DNA of 64,000 nucleotides, from positions 434,001 through 498,000 of the forward strand of contig JAQGEQ010000091.1 in the NCBI GenBank assembly GCA_034620365.1, read 5' to 3'. This DNA comes from Pegea sp. RAD2-039. Lineage: Eukaryota > Chordata > Thaliacea > Salpida > Salpidae. A program made the position numbers and the translations under genes. A model generated the notes under the pieces. That model did not search any database, was not told where the DNA came from, and saw nothing but the letters and a program-made list of their open reading frames with translations. This document shows positions 11,022 to 21,931 of the stretch, one piece after another; position 1 is the stretch's first letter; every line of letters starts with the position of its first letter.

Positions 11022-11926
11022 GTTTAATAATTTCTAAAATAATAAACAGTTTTCATTTTTAGATTTAATTCTTAGATAGCTTTATTTTCAAAAGTTTCAA
11101 GTTATAAATCAGTTACAAATTTTTAATGACGATTAAAGATTTTTTTAAACTATTTTAATTTACAAAAAATAAATTCAAAATTGTTAGAAACACAAACAGA
11201 AAAAATGTAACAAATATATAGATTTGTAAAATTCAACATTAAAACTATAAAGTAATTTTTGGAATAATAGTAAAGTCGAAATTCTGGTAACTTATAAGTC
11301 TAGAATATGAGAAAAAATCAATTTGAAATATTAAAAATCTCACAAGGAACAACCACCAAAAATGAAATAGACATCAGAACAAAATTCTAAATTTGAACTT
11401 TAAATGAGGAACTTAGTTTGGTAAACAGAACTTGATTAAAGAAACTAAAATGGCGTCTATCAAAGCTGTACTTTGAATGAGTTTAACCTTTTTTGATTGC
11501 AACAGAATTATGTAAAATTAGATAAAATATCTTTTACTAAAATTTATAGAATGATTTTGATTCAAAATTTTATAAAGATTATTTTGAATCAAGATATTTA
11601 CAGATTAAAACTAAATAACTTCACAGGCAAATGAAAGTTTGACAAAAGTCACTATTAGCGACAATTGGAAGTTATGATCACTTTAACAAACCTGACAAAC
11701 GTCTCAAATCTATTTTTAAGTTAAAAATTATATTTACAAAAATCTTTTTAGAAAATCTCAAATCTTTCTGGTAGTTTAATACTTTATAGAGATTATTTTT
11801 GAAGTACTTTTCTGGCCTTTTGATAAATTTTGCCAAAGTTGAAACATCTTACAAGCTTATATGTAAGGAATACGAAACTGAATTCAATGATACTAGGAAA
11901 TTCGCAATACTATGAAAAAAATCGTG
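11022..11926. other. Intergenic AT-rich DNA
   Basis: No gene seen. It runs into the degenerate retroelement that starts near 11927. Confidence 0.4.
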
Positions 11927-13412
11927 TCAACGGTATATGACGTAGTAATAATAATAATAAAAGCCAGCTTCGCCGAGAACGGCCATACGGGATATGCTCT
12001 GAGTGATGATGTTTAAAAAAACAAAACACAGTGAAATACATAACTGTTGTCTTTTTTTTAGACTGATTTTTATTCCGAAGTCTTTGCAGGCTGCTTTCAA
12101 TCTTTTCAACGGTCGATCAGTATATGTAGGTCTTTTGCTGAGTGCGCAACAAATGCTGCGTCATCAATAAAAGCAGGTTGCGGATTGCCCTTCATCTTTT
12201 AGACGTGCTGCATTAAAAAGGATTCCATCAGATCTTAAATGAAGGTAAATTTCTTCGGCACGAAACGTATGAAACGCTTTCTTAGTAACATTGAAAAAAA
12301 AATTATAAAAAGCGTTGGGGTGAGGACACATCCCTGTTTTACTCTATTTTTGACGATGAATGGTACAGAGCAGCTTCCGTCGTACTGGACTATTAAGTGC
12401 TTGTGTGAAATAATTTCATCATATTGAAGAGGCTAGATGGGCAACTAATCTTCAACAGTATCGATAACAGACCCTTTCTACTGACAAGTTTGAAAGTTTT
12501 AGTAAGTTCGATGGACGTGATATACAAAGGCCTGTTATGTTCTTTGTATTTTTCCTGTGATTGGCGTACAGAGAAGATCATGTCCACGGTCGAGCGTTTT
12601 GATCCAAACCCGCTTTGTGATTCTGGATATATGTTTTCAGCTAGTATTTGTAAGCGAGGAAGTTGTTGTTTTAGTAGGTCTGGGAGTATACCATCACTAC
12701 CTGCTGCTTTCCCAGAACCCAATGATGAAATGGCTTTGCTGAGTTCTTCTCTTGTTGGTTTCTAATTCAGTTTGTGTATGATGGTAGTCATTTCATTTTA
12801 TCCAGCGCGGTACTGGTCATGATGTTTTGTTGGGGGTAAAAATGTTGCACCCACCTACCTAGTTGCTCGTCTTTATTATACAAGATTTCACTAGCGGCAG
12901 GTTGCAGGGAAACTGTTAGACGTTTTGTGTGTCCAGTTGAACTTCTTATGCCATCGTAAACGGATTTAGTGTCACCCATTGCTGCTACAGCTTCAGTTTT
13001 TTCGCTTTTGCGGAGCCAAAACTCATTAGCACATTTTTGCAGCCCTACGAAATGTCTTTCTGGCCTCACGAAAATTGCTAATAGTTTTGGGCAAAGTTCA
13101 TGCTGTAGCTTTACATCCGCCCAGCGATAGGAAGTAACGTGTTGATGTTTTCATCGAGCTAGTTCTTGCTGTTATAAGTCCTCTTTCTAAAAGCTTCTAG
13201 TGCGTTATAGTATATCTTAACCTTCATTTTAGACCTAGACAAAGAGGCAGTGGTGTCTTGATGATGTTAGCCTATCCATTAAAATTGAAAACTTAACAAT
13301 TTCTCCGTAATGCGCAGCAATATCAACCTTTAGTCGAGCAAGCTCGGTTTTAATGATGGCAGTTTTTCTGACGTCACGAATATTACTGACGTCGTCCGTC
13401 ATCTATACCGGT
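11927..13412 (-). mobile_element. Degenerate non-LTR retrotransposon (endonuclease-RT type)
   Basis: Read on the minus strand, pieces of one polyprotein occur in order. The endonuclease N-terminus lies at about 13400-13290 (RKTAIIKTELARLKVDIAA). The linker lies at 13069-12788 (YDGIRSSTGHTKRL, then WVQHF). The RT core lies at 12722-12393 (SGKAAGSDGILPDLLKQ, YPESQSGFGSKRSTVDMIFS, a decayed 'ELTKTF' where the family has DLTKAF). The RT end lies at 12240-12060 (LHLRSDGILFNAARL, a FIDDAAF box in place of FADDA, and DFGIKISLKK). Frameshifts, stops and a deletion of most of the endonuclease show it is dead. The pattern matches the 'craniofacial-development-protein-2-like' LINE group common in invertebrate chordates. 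The class is secure; the exact clade is not. Confidence 0.82.
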
Positions 13413-13732
13413 ATCATAGTACAAACGTTCCAACTTCCCAGTTAAAGAGTGGAAATCTTGTTAGGTTTCTAGAAAGTATTTTTAGGTACATAATGTACAT
13501 TCTAAAATATTATTAAATCCAAACTGAGCTTCCGCTAATCTTTAATATTTCTCGTTGATGAAGATAAGAATACTCATATCACTGATCTTTAAAATCCTGA
13601 GATTTTTAATTCCTGATCAATTTGCCTCTTACTTTTTTAAGCTCTAAATTTATTTTATTATTTATCATCAATTATTTAATCTGTATTGCACATAAACAAC
13701 TCTTTGTTATCTTTAAATTTATATCCTAATCA
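13413..13732. other. AT-rich spacer between two retroelement relics
   Basis: Nothing recognisable except AAATTTATA at 13715-13723, which recurs at 14127-14135 and may be a target-site duplication of the next element. Confidence 0.4.
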
Positions 13733-14125
13733 ATGAGTTCGGCTACTATCTCAGTCGATAAAAAACCTCAAAGACCTATAGATGATGGCATTGTTTTCTC
13801 TGTCTTCACGGTCCAAAGTAAGTTTTTTGTGTGTGTCGTTGATCTACTTAGCAAGAAGTTGTACCATGCTAGCATTTCTTTCGGAATCAAAATCACCGCC
13901 CACCGAGGCCCATGTGACGGGTTTCGTTTTAGAGGCATCCAGTTCGTCCATTGATTTAGACAAACTAAAAATTTTTGTTGTTGATATTGGCAACATCGTT
14001 GCCAATTTTAGATTTAAATTTGACCAACTCAGCCGATATCGATTTACTGCGGATATAAGCTTACTGATGTCGGATAATCTTCAGGCACCCTCCTTTGCAT
14101 TTATTCTAATAAATAAATAAAGGTA
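13733..14125. mobile_element. LINE fragment with inverted ORF1 piece joined to a 3' tail
   Basis: On the minus strand, 14075-13740 reads like ORF1 of the LINE at 45.6-48.9 kb. Shared stretches include ISAELVKFKSKIGND against ISAERAKFKSNIGSD, and a following block ending in LTLDRED. On the + strand, 14081-14120 carries the family's 3' tail (CTTCAGGCACCCTCC... then AATAAATAAATAAA). The two parts therefore lie in opposite orientation. This is the structure left by twin priming, or by a secondary inversion. Confidence 0.7.
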
Positions 14126-14559
14126 CAAATTTATAATTTGATGACAATAAATGATATAAAAGATGTTATGTAACATATTGATATAAACAATAGTTTATCA
14201 CAAAGCTATTAATACAATTATCTATTTATTAAATTATTTAGTTTTTGTTAATTTTTATTATACTTAATCACCAGTTTACTAAATTGCCTTTTTTCCTAAT
14301 TGGCTTCAGATCCACGTTAACCTGTTTTGATTTTGTTGTATGCTTTACTAACAATATCTTAGTTAATGGACCGACTAAATTGTAATTCAATATTAACTTA
14401 CGATTGGTTTAATTTTCATTGATTTACTCAAATCATTTTTTTATATTCACTTATACAAATATTATTCGATTTCTAAACTAATTAAATCCAATAAAAAATA
14501 TTTTAAATACCTATTTAATTTTTTTTATAAGATTTATAAAACTTAAGGTTTGTAAAATT
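14126..14559. other. Intergenic / 5' flank of TRIQK
   Basis: AT-rich; no gene. An AG acceptor at 14546-14547 lies 12 nt before the TRIQK start, a possible trans-splice site. Confidence 0.4.
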
Positions 14560-15526
14560 ATGGGTAAAAAAGATGCACTTAACAAATCTGGTCAAATTGA
14601 CAAGTATCGGCGAAAAATTGGTGAGTTTTTGATTTAAAAAAATTATAAAAAAATGTATAAACAAATTATATAAATAGCATTCATTTAGTTGTATTTTGAC
14701 ATGAAATTATTTATATTACAACATTTTTGTAAGCTTGGTTCAAATCTAATATAGAAAATTAAATTTCACAAAAACTAGTTTGATCCTTAATTTATAAAAC
14801 GTTTGAACCAAAACATCTCAAACAATAAAAGTTGATTTTTACATTTAGTGATTAAGGGTGCTAATGACTTATTTGTTTCCTACTAAGTGGTGCTGTTTGT
14901 TCCTTAGAAAAGAAAGTAAACTCTTATATATTTATGATGTTCTACATTTAAGTCATACTGTTTAGAAACTTTAATAATTCTTAGTGATAGTTTTTGTTAC
15001 ATCCTTAACTTAAGTTTTAAAAGTCATAAAAGTTACAAATTTGGTAGTTAAAGTCATTCAAAAGCTTTGTTAGATCTAATAAGTATGTTTTCATAGCTTA
15101 TAAAACTGAATAATTCAACATCATATTAGGTTACTTAATATCCTAATTACTCTATTGTATCTATTGATTTAACTGAAAGCCACAAACACTTTAAATTTAT
15201 AAATTTATTTATAATTTTAAAATAAAGTCTCTAAAATGAATCTGTTTCTTCTAAAGGCAAACATGATACTAAGAAGAACAGAAATTTGACTCAATCAATC
15301 AAAAATTCTTCAGATGCAAAGCATTCAGCCATGGGAATTCAGGTAATTTGTTGATTGAAAAAAGATTTATAAAAATATTTAGATAATTGAATTTTGCATA
15401 AGTTTGATAATATAATCAATATTTTAAAACTATTTTTTTTTTCAGGAGGTGTTTTTATACTTTGTTGCTTTATTAATTCTCTTATCTTTTGTGTATATGA
15501 TCTTCTACCTATCATTAACAACATAA
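14560..15526 (+). CDS. TRIQK: TRIQK, small single-pass membrane protein
   Basis: Three exons: 14560-14620, 15257-15342, 15446-15526; 228 nt, 75 aa (human protein 86 aa). The start MGKKDALNKSGQIDKYRRKIG parallels human MGRKDA...VDQYRKQIG. Repeated Q-x-x-K/R motifs give the family its name. The segment HSAMGIQEVFLYFVALLILL opens the C-terminal membrane helix, and the protein ends in FYLSLTT, matching FYLRLTTD of the vertebrate protein, which continues a few residues further. The family is conserved in vertebrates and localises to the endoplasmic reticulum; its molecular role is unknown. Splice phases agree (1, 0). AATAAA at 15742-15747. The gene was missed by simple ORF scanning because no exon exceeds 30 codons. 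Confidence 0.92.
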
Positions 15527-16156
15527 TTTGTAGAATCTTGACAATTTGTAGATATGTCATCACTTTGTAGCATTACCTTCAATTCATTACAACATAAAGC
15601 AAACATTCAAACATTACAACAAAAATTTCATATTAGTTTATTTGTTAATACATCTTCATATATATATAAATGAAGCATTTTATTAAAAAAATCCTCTTAA
15701 ATTACACTTACCGACCCACAATGTAAATAAGACACTGTTTGAATAAATGTAAGTTAATTTATCTTTTTTCTTTTCATATTTTTGTAAATTGATGTATATG
15801 TATATGTTATTTGTGATATCCTAGAATTAGTTAAACGAATTTAAAACTCATTTAGATACAATTTTATGAAACAACTGTGAACAGACAAATTGTTTTTCTG
15901 TAATATTCACTTCTAGGTTTGATATAGTTAAGCTCCTAACCGTTATTGATGTCTTCGCCATTGTTTCGATCAAATATAAAAAGGTGCAATTAAAATATTC
16001 TTAGAGACGTAATTTGATTTATTTACGAGTTTGATCAGTTTATTAATAGTATTTTCACTTTTGAAACAACTGCTTTTAATCATATTTGCTTTAAACAACG
16101 TTTTTAATTGGAACAAATAAAGAATAAAAATCGAAATAAAAGTTGTAAAAAATCAT
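15527..16156. other. TRIQK 3' UTR and flank
   Basis: Contains the TRIQK poly(A) signal. A slightly GC-richer patch at 15925-15985 shows no open coding frame. Nothing else seen. Confidence 0.4.
15742..15747 (+). terminator. Poly(A) signal of TRIQK
   Basis: AATAAA, about 215 nt after the TRIQK stop codon. Confidence 0.5.
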
Positions 16157-16276
16157 TCAATGATTTGAACCCATCTTTTGTTTTGCTCTAAAAAATGATG
16201 AACTAGTCTTGTAAACATCTGTGCAATAATCAAATCTTGTGCTTGGTAATACAGGTGTTAAACAAAGACTTGCTAT
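16157..16276 (-). CDS. Possible terminal exon of an unidentified minus-strand gene
   Basis: After a TTTTCAG acceptor the frame is open for 39 codons of well-mixed residues (begins IASLCLTPVLPSTRFDYC, ends KQKMGSNH), then TGA. This is unlike the surrounding AT-rich noise. A further open stretch on the same strand at about 16935-16847 (contains RLKAQEFAVKLSNIC) could be an upstream exon, but I could not find a donor in the right phase. The protein is not recognised. It runs tail-to-tail with TRIQK. Confidence 0.4.
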   Translation of the reverse strand: MASLCLTPVLPSTRFDYCTDVYKTSSSFFRAKQKMGSNH

Positions 16277-17230
16277 CTGAAAAATATTTTATAAAGAACA
16301 ATTAAAACAAAATGATTTAAACGAAAAAAAATATTATGATTAAATTTAAGATGGCTGAAAAGCAAAACTAGCAATTAGGATTTATCTAACTATTTGAATA
16401 ATGAATACTTATTTTTAAGTTGAAACAATTTATTTGAAACTAAACAATATTTGGAATACACAAATTATCCTTAGTTTGTTGAGGCTATTAAAAACTAATA
16501 CAAGTACTATCAGATAAGATACTTAAAACATTTTGAAATAAAATTTTGCTTTTTTAGAAAATAAGTTTTGCTGTGAAAGTATTAACTTTTTTGCTATCCA
16601 CAAATAAATTTTATTTTAAATAATTATATAGCTTGATTTCGTAACTTATTGTATATTTTTTCTATCTTTTTCGGTAAATGCTTGAAAATATTCTTGATTT
16701 AAATGCAATCATAAGTTTTTGGTAATCTTAAACAATTTTTTTAGAATATTTCTTGTAAGAAAATTTGATAAAAATAAATTTAATTTTTTTAAGACTGACT
16801 TGTAAACTTACATAAACTTTTAATATGATCAAAATTTAATTTATACAGGCTAACAGCTTTTAAAAAGAAAAAAGCCAAATTAGGTGTACAAATGTTAGAT
16901 AATTTAACAGCAAATTCTTGAGCTTTTAAACGAATGTTTTTACTTCATTTTTATTTTTTAAACTCAAATTGAATCGCGAATAGTTCGCCTTTTTATTCAA
17001 AATTAATAAACTCTTCTTGTTATACTATCACTAGTAATAATTTTTCAAAAAACTTTGTTTTAGTTTAACATTTTAAAACTTATATCACTAGTAAATGTTT
17101 AAAGCGTTTAATTTCATTGATTATTAATTTAATAATTAATTTACTATTCATTTTGTTTTTATTAACTTTAATATTTTATTCTAAAATCTCTATGCTTAAA
17201 TTCCAAAAAAAAATTATTTTTAGATTAACA
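16277..17230. other. AT-rich DNA upstream of the LYR/CAAP1 pair
   Basis: Apart from the possible exon near 16847-16935 (minus) nothing is recognisable. A T-rich AG acceptor at 17222-17223 lies 7 nt before the start at 17231. Confidence 0.35.
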
Positions 17231-17446
17231 ATGGTCCAATGGTCCAAATTGGCTGTTAAAAAGTTGTATAAATCACTTTTGCTATTTGGTTATCAAGATT
17301 TGAGGTACACTGATAAAGATTACTTTATAAAGATCATCAAAACTGAATTTCGGAAGCATCAAAACTTAACTGTTCTTGCTGAAAAACAGTTCCATCTTGA
17401 TAAGGGTCATTATTTTTTGAAGCAAGAGAAAGGAAAGCTTTTATAA
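17231..17446 (+). CDS. LYR-motif microprotein, MIEF1-microprotein homologue
   Basis: 71 aa, against 70 aa for the human protein encoded by the upstream ORF of MIEF1 (AltMiD51). Matching landmarks: W-S-x-x-A-V at the start, LYKSLL (the LYR-type position is LYK here), LRYTDKDYF against LRYTDRDF, EFRKHQNL against EFRKNQKL, and LDKGHYFL near the end. The human microprotein lies in the mitochondrial matrix and associates with the mitoribosome and assembly factors. I chose the ATG at 17231: homology begins there, and an AG acceptor 7 nt upstream would cut off the longer open frame that starts at 17117. The stop TAA is followed after one base by the ATG of CAAP1. Here the partner ORF is CAAP1, not MIEF1. 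Confidence 0.86.
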   Translation: MVQWSKLAVKKLYKSLLLFGYQDLRYTDKDYFIKIIKTEFRKHQNLTVLAEKQFHLDKGHYFLKQEKGKLL

Positions 17447-17447
17447 T

Positions 17448-19182
17448 ATGTCCATTCAGTAAGTTTTTAGCTTGAAATTACATTTCTTTATTATGAATTG
17501 TATTTGTTTTAATCTAGAAACTTTGATTTATAATACTCTTATTTATATACCATAAGAGCATAAAAATATTATTAAAAGATTATTCTGTCAATGAAGCCTC
17601 TTTAAAAAGAATTTCTTGTCCAAGCCAAGTTGATGATAAGAAGTGCTTCTAATAATTTTATTTAAATGTTAGCTCATTAATGATGAAATGTTGAATAAAA
17701 AATATGACTCCAACAATACATTGAAATCATCTTTAAAAATTGAAGCAACTTTATGAATAGATTGTTGACAGTTTCTTCCTTTAATTTCTTGTATTAAATT
17801 TTTGTTTTTAATTTATATTTTACTCTTAGATAATGCTGTGTTCTTTCTAAATGATACTTGAGACCTTTTCATTATCTTTGCTCTCATTTATTTCTATTTG
17901 CCATAAGAACTATATATTTTGTCACTTGTAGCCATGCATTAAATAAAATAAATAAGTAGTGAACATAGAAGGCTATTTGAGTTTCAATTTATTCTTCTTA
18001 AAGAGGATTTCATCTATAATTAAATCTTTGGAATATTTGATAGTTGTTAGAAAATAATTTCTTTAAATTTAGTTTTCATATTTTATCAACTTAAATATAA
18101 TTGAATTTTTAGAACTAATCTAAATTTGACTGCTTACAAGAAAGCAATGCTCTCTGTTGCTCCTCAAGATTTAGTTAAATTCTCAGAAACTATTGAACAT
18201 AACAGAGAAGATAAACAGAGGAAAATGAAATCTGGAAAAGTTAAACATAAATCATCAAATTCAAAGGTTTTTTCCAAATATTAATTTCATAAAATATTAA
18301 TTTTCTTTCAAAATTTATTTGAATTTTTTATGCTTCATTTGTATGTTTACAAATGTATTCTGATTGGTAGTTTTATTTGATTAGGAGCTGAAATTATTTT
18401 TTTAATCTTTAGAGCTTTAAAAGAACTTCCGTTGAAAAAAGTAAAAAAAAAACTTCCTCAAAAACAAAGAAGCAGAAAAAGGAAAGAAAACCAGTCTCAA
18501 AAAAATTGAAAAAAGTCTCATCATCAGCTTCAGAAGCTTCATCAGATACAGAAGATTTTGATTCAAAGGAAGAAATCCATCAACTTGGAAGCTTTCTTAA
18601 AGATCGAAGTAGATTACTGGAAGAAGCGCTGAATATTGTAAAAGGCGAGCAAGATCTAAAAGACCTTGTCTCAGAAAATGCAAAACATTTCACAGAAAAT
18701 GAAATCAAACAGAAATTCATGAAATATTTAGAGGTAGTCACGTGACATATCATCTGATCTTTAATTGATCTTGTATCTTCAGGGAATATCCTCTTCAAGA
18801 ATCAAACACATCCTAACTGGTCAACAAATGGAATCATCATCTGACAATGACTCAATAGCGCCATCTAGTGTCCAGGTTTGTTATTTAGATTCAAATTTTT
18901 CTCTAACAACTTTTGTTGATGACGTCACAGACCAACTACATCGATTCAACCACTAGTCACGTGATCGCGCAAGCGTTTGTGACGTCATCACCCGATGAGG
19001 TGCGATCAGAAATGAATGAGGAAGTTGAAGAGTTGGAATTAATTGAAGAAGTAGTTGAAGAGCCTTTTGATGAGCAGCTATTTGTTGATGACAGTGAAAA
19101 GATGTCGCAATTAGAAGAGCTGGAGATTCGATTACGCGAAAGAGCGATTAAATCGTTGAAGAAAGCGCGAAACAGTTCCTGA
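17448..19182 (+). CDS. CAAP1: Caspase activity and apoptosis inhibitor 1
   Basis: Exons 17448-17458, 18113-18266, 18413-18733, 18783-18875, 18931-19182; 831 nt, 276 aa. Introns 3 and 4 are 49 and 55 bp. A Lys/Ser-rich N-terminal region is followed by a helical block. In it EEIHQLGSFL, FTENEIKQKFMKYLEGIS and RIKHILTG align with the conserved CAAP1 domain (human EEIKKLCQEQLELLSEKKILKILEG). The acidic linker ends in LEELEIRLRERAIKSLKKA, matching human LELLEMRARAIKALMKA. Human CAAP1 dampens a caspase-10-dependent apoptotic loop. The first exon is only 11 nt and begins 1 nt after the LYR gene's stop. If a leader is trans-spliced at 18111-18112 instead, translation would start at the Met codon in exon 2. 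AATAAA at 19204-19209. Confidence 0.85.
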
Positions 19183-19203
19183 CTTTCATCTAATTTGTTG
19201 TTC

Positions 19204-19209
19204 AATAAA
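19204..19209 (+). terminator. Poly(A) signal of CAAP1
   Basis: AATAAA, 22 nt after the stop codon. Confidence 0.6.
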
Positions 19210-19589
19210 AGTTTTTCTTTAAAATTTTGTTTGTGAACTTTTATAAATCACTTTCGACTACTAGTTTAAGAGGCAAGTTGCTAACTGCACAGTTTTATCT
19301 AAAAACTCATTTTAACTTGTTTTTTATTATTTTTATTTTTAAACTGTTTGATTCGAAAGTTGACATCTAGAAAAAGTTGTTGAGATTTTATATCTACTTT
19401 TCAAACAAAACTCTTTCAACTAAATATCTCAAAAAATAAATAAAATATTTGAAAAAATTTCTTAATAAAATTCTTACAAAGTTATTTGGATAAAAAATAA
19501 ATTTACAATTTTCTCTGAAACTAAAAATTTCAATCAAATTTTAGTAAAATCAGAATCATAAAGATCGCAAAACAAAGATCTCTTTGAAT
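19210..19589. other. Short intergenic region between convergent CAAP1 and PRPF31
   Basis: AT-rich 3' flanks; no gene or repeat recognised. Confidence 0.5.
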
Positions 19590-21931
19590 CTACTTCTTTA
19601 ACTGATTGGGCTTCAACTTTACAAACGAGGACATATTTGAGAAGTAAGTGGTACATCCGTCTTCAACTGCTTTTGCTTCCGCGGCATCAGGAGTAACAAT
19701 TTCAATTCCTGAAACATCTCAGATAAAACAACATCACCACTAGATGTCGTGATTTACCTTTGAGTGGTGTAAAAGCGACTGATGACGCGATACCAGAGCC
19801 GCGATCACGAACTGTCGATCTTCCGCCAGCTTTCATTGATGACGTAATCCCTGAGATTCGATTTTCGCGCTGAATCTTTGTCTGTAGAGTCTTTGAAATC
19901 CGAACTTGAGTTTTGTTGTCAACCTAAAGTAGCAGCAAATTTAGTTTCCCGCCAAAACCGACCAATCAGCAGCAGCTTTTACCTGAGCAGCGCGAATCCG
20001 GCCACTACCGCGCTTACCAAGTTGTCCCAACGAATATCCGATGCTCTCTTGATAAGCGTCATCTTCAATTTCACCGAAGTTGGTTCGATTTGCTTGTTTA
20101 TGCATCTCTGTCATTCCCAAACGCTCTTTCATGTTCCGATATCTTCTGCCACCACGTTTCTTTCTAGTAGGCTCAATCGGAGCTGGTAGCGCTTTCACCT
20201 GTCAATCACAACACATGCTTGCTGCAGTTTCTAAGCAACATGAAACGCGAGAAAAGTTTCGATGTCACATTTCTTCAAATATTTTTTTGTGAAATGGAAT
20301 CAGGAAAACTCCGGGATGCATTCGTGAAAAGTTCATCACCAGAAAGTTACTCAAAAGATTAAAGAGATGAGAAAATAAAGACACAAAAAAGAGTTTTTGG
20401 GAAGATTTTGAATCTTAGAGACTTTTTTCGACATAAAAAGATTCAAGATAAAACTAAAAAATTCTTGACTTGCTTTCAAAAGAACAATTTCAAGATCTTA
20501 CCTGTTTAACTGGAGGAGGTTCTTGCCACTTTTCAAATTTCGTTGAAATCTCTTCCTTGTACTTTAAACCCATCTCTCCATTTCGATATTCGTAGCTACA
20601 ATCAACTCGTGCTGCTAAAGTCACCTAAAATCATCGAAATTAAATCCACCCAATGCATAAAAACTAATCAGCACCTTTGCGGCAACAACGCGGGCGGCTT
20701 TTTTGCGTAAATCAGCTGGCATCAATTGAACTAGTTCACTGTAGAAGATGTATCCTGGAAAGATCAGAAAAGGGATTAGATAAAGATCCAGTAAATATTA
20801 ATGAAGATCAGGAGGAAGAAGATTAGATGCAGATTAAATAAATAAAAAGTTATTTTAACCAGTGTGGGGGTTGATAGCAGCCGAAGAGAACCCGGAGAGA
20901 GTCTTCCGTTGAGCTCCTAGCAGCATCACATTACACGAAGGCATCCGGACAAGACAATCCAATCCTCCAGCTGCTCCGAGGAGCCTAGCTGCTACTGAGG
21001 CTCCTGTAGGTCGGGATTAAATGATAAAAACCATTTTAGGACATTAAAGAAACATTTCTTACCAATGATAGCTGTTGTGTTTGGGGCAATAAAAATCATT
21101 TTTGATTCTACAAATGAAAGAATTTTGAATCTGGCGTTAACAAGCTCATCCGTCATTTCACAGGCTTCAAAAATCAGTTCTAACTCATCTTCTGTAAGAG
21201 GTTGGCCTTGTGTAGTTGATGCTGTTACACTAACAATCATGATTGTAGCGTTTGAAATCACCTTTTGATTAAAAGATCGATTTTTAAACATCAGGTAAAA
21301 GTTGTTAGAAATTTATGAAATCAACTAACCTGTTGCAAAACTTCATTATTTTTGTATTTTTCTAAATCATTTCCCAGTTCTTGGATAGTTCTGATATATT
21401 CTAAAGGTGTTGGAACAAGTGAATCTAATTCTGGAAATCTTTTAGCATAATTGTCTCTAAAAACACCAAGCAAGTTTTATTAGATCAGAAAAAATTATGA
21501 AAATAATTTATGTACCTGCAAAATTTATGAATGATGTTAATTTCATTGTCTATTTCCATTGCCAGATTATTTGCATCAACAATTAATTTATATTGAGGGT
21601 CAGCATCTGAAACTCCAACTGAAATATTATTGTTTGCTTCAAATTTTCCGATACCTTCCATAACATATTTAAAGTTTGGTGTAAAAACCAGCCTATAAAA
21701 ATCAAAATATGAAAATTTGAAACAGAAACAATTTTGTTATTACCTTGCAACTGCTTTTACACTTTTTGGGTCAATTTTTGGTTTATCAAAATCAATTTCC
21801 ATATCGTCGTCATCATCATCATCATGAAAGCCATTTTTTTGGAGATTATTTTCATTTAATTCTTCTAAATTAGATAAGCCTTGAATACCTCCTTCTTCTA
21901 AATCAGCCAATAACTCATCAGCTAAAGACAT
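19590..21931 (-). CDS. PRPF31: Pre-mRNA processing factor 31 (U4/U6 snRNP 61K)
   Basis: Ten exons, all phases consistent: 21931-21744, 21692-21516, 21456-21330, 21261-21063, 21003-20860, 20754-20675, 20624-20502, 20198-19983, 19923-19758, 19708-19590; 1539 nt, 512 aa (human 499). It starts [13 protein letters not shown] like the human protein. The Nop domain is clear: [80 protein letters not shown] and [11 protein letters not shown]. The C-terminal Prp31 domain follows ([65 protein letters not shown]). The protein binds the U4 5' stem-loop and tethers U4/U6 to U5 for tri-snRNP assembly. Two introns are 49 bp or close to it. A T-rich AG acceptor (21942-21943) lies 10 nt before the ATG. Confidence 0.97.

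Noticed and set aside
13733..14120. Plus-strand ORFs of 73 and 112 codons
   Set aside because: They are the antisense of a LINE ORF1 segment, as shown by comparison with 45.9-46.2 kb.
17117..17230. Longer N-terminus for the LYR microprotein starting at 17117
   Set aside because: The upstream 38 codons are Ile/Leu/Phe noise from AT-rich DNA; homology starts at the ATG 17231 and an acceptor AG lies 7 nt before it.
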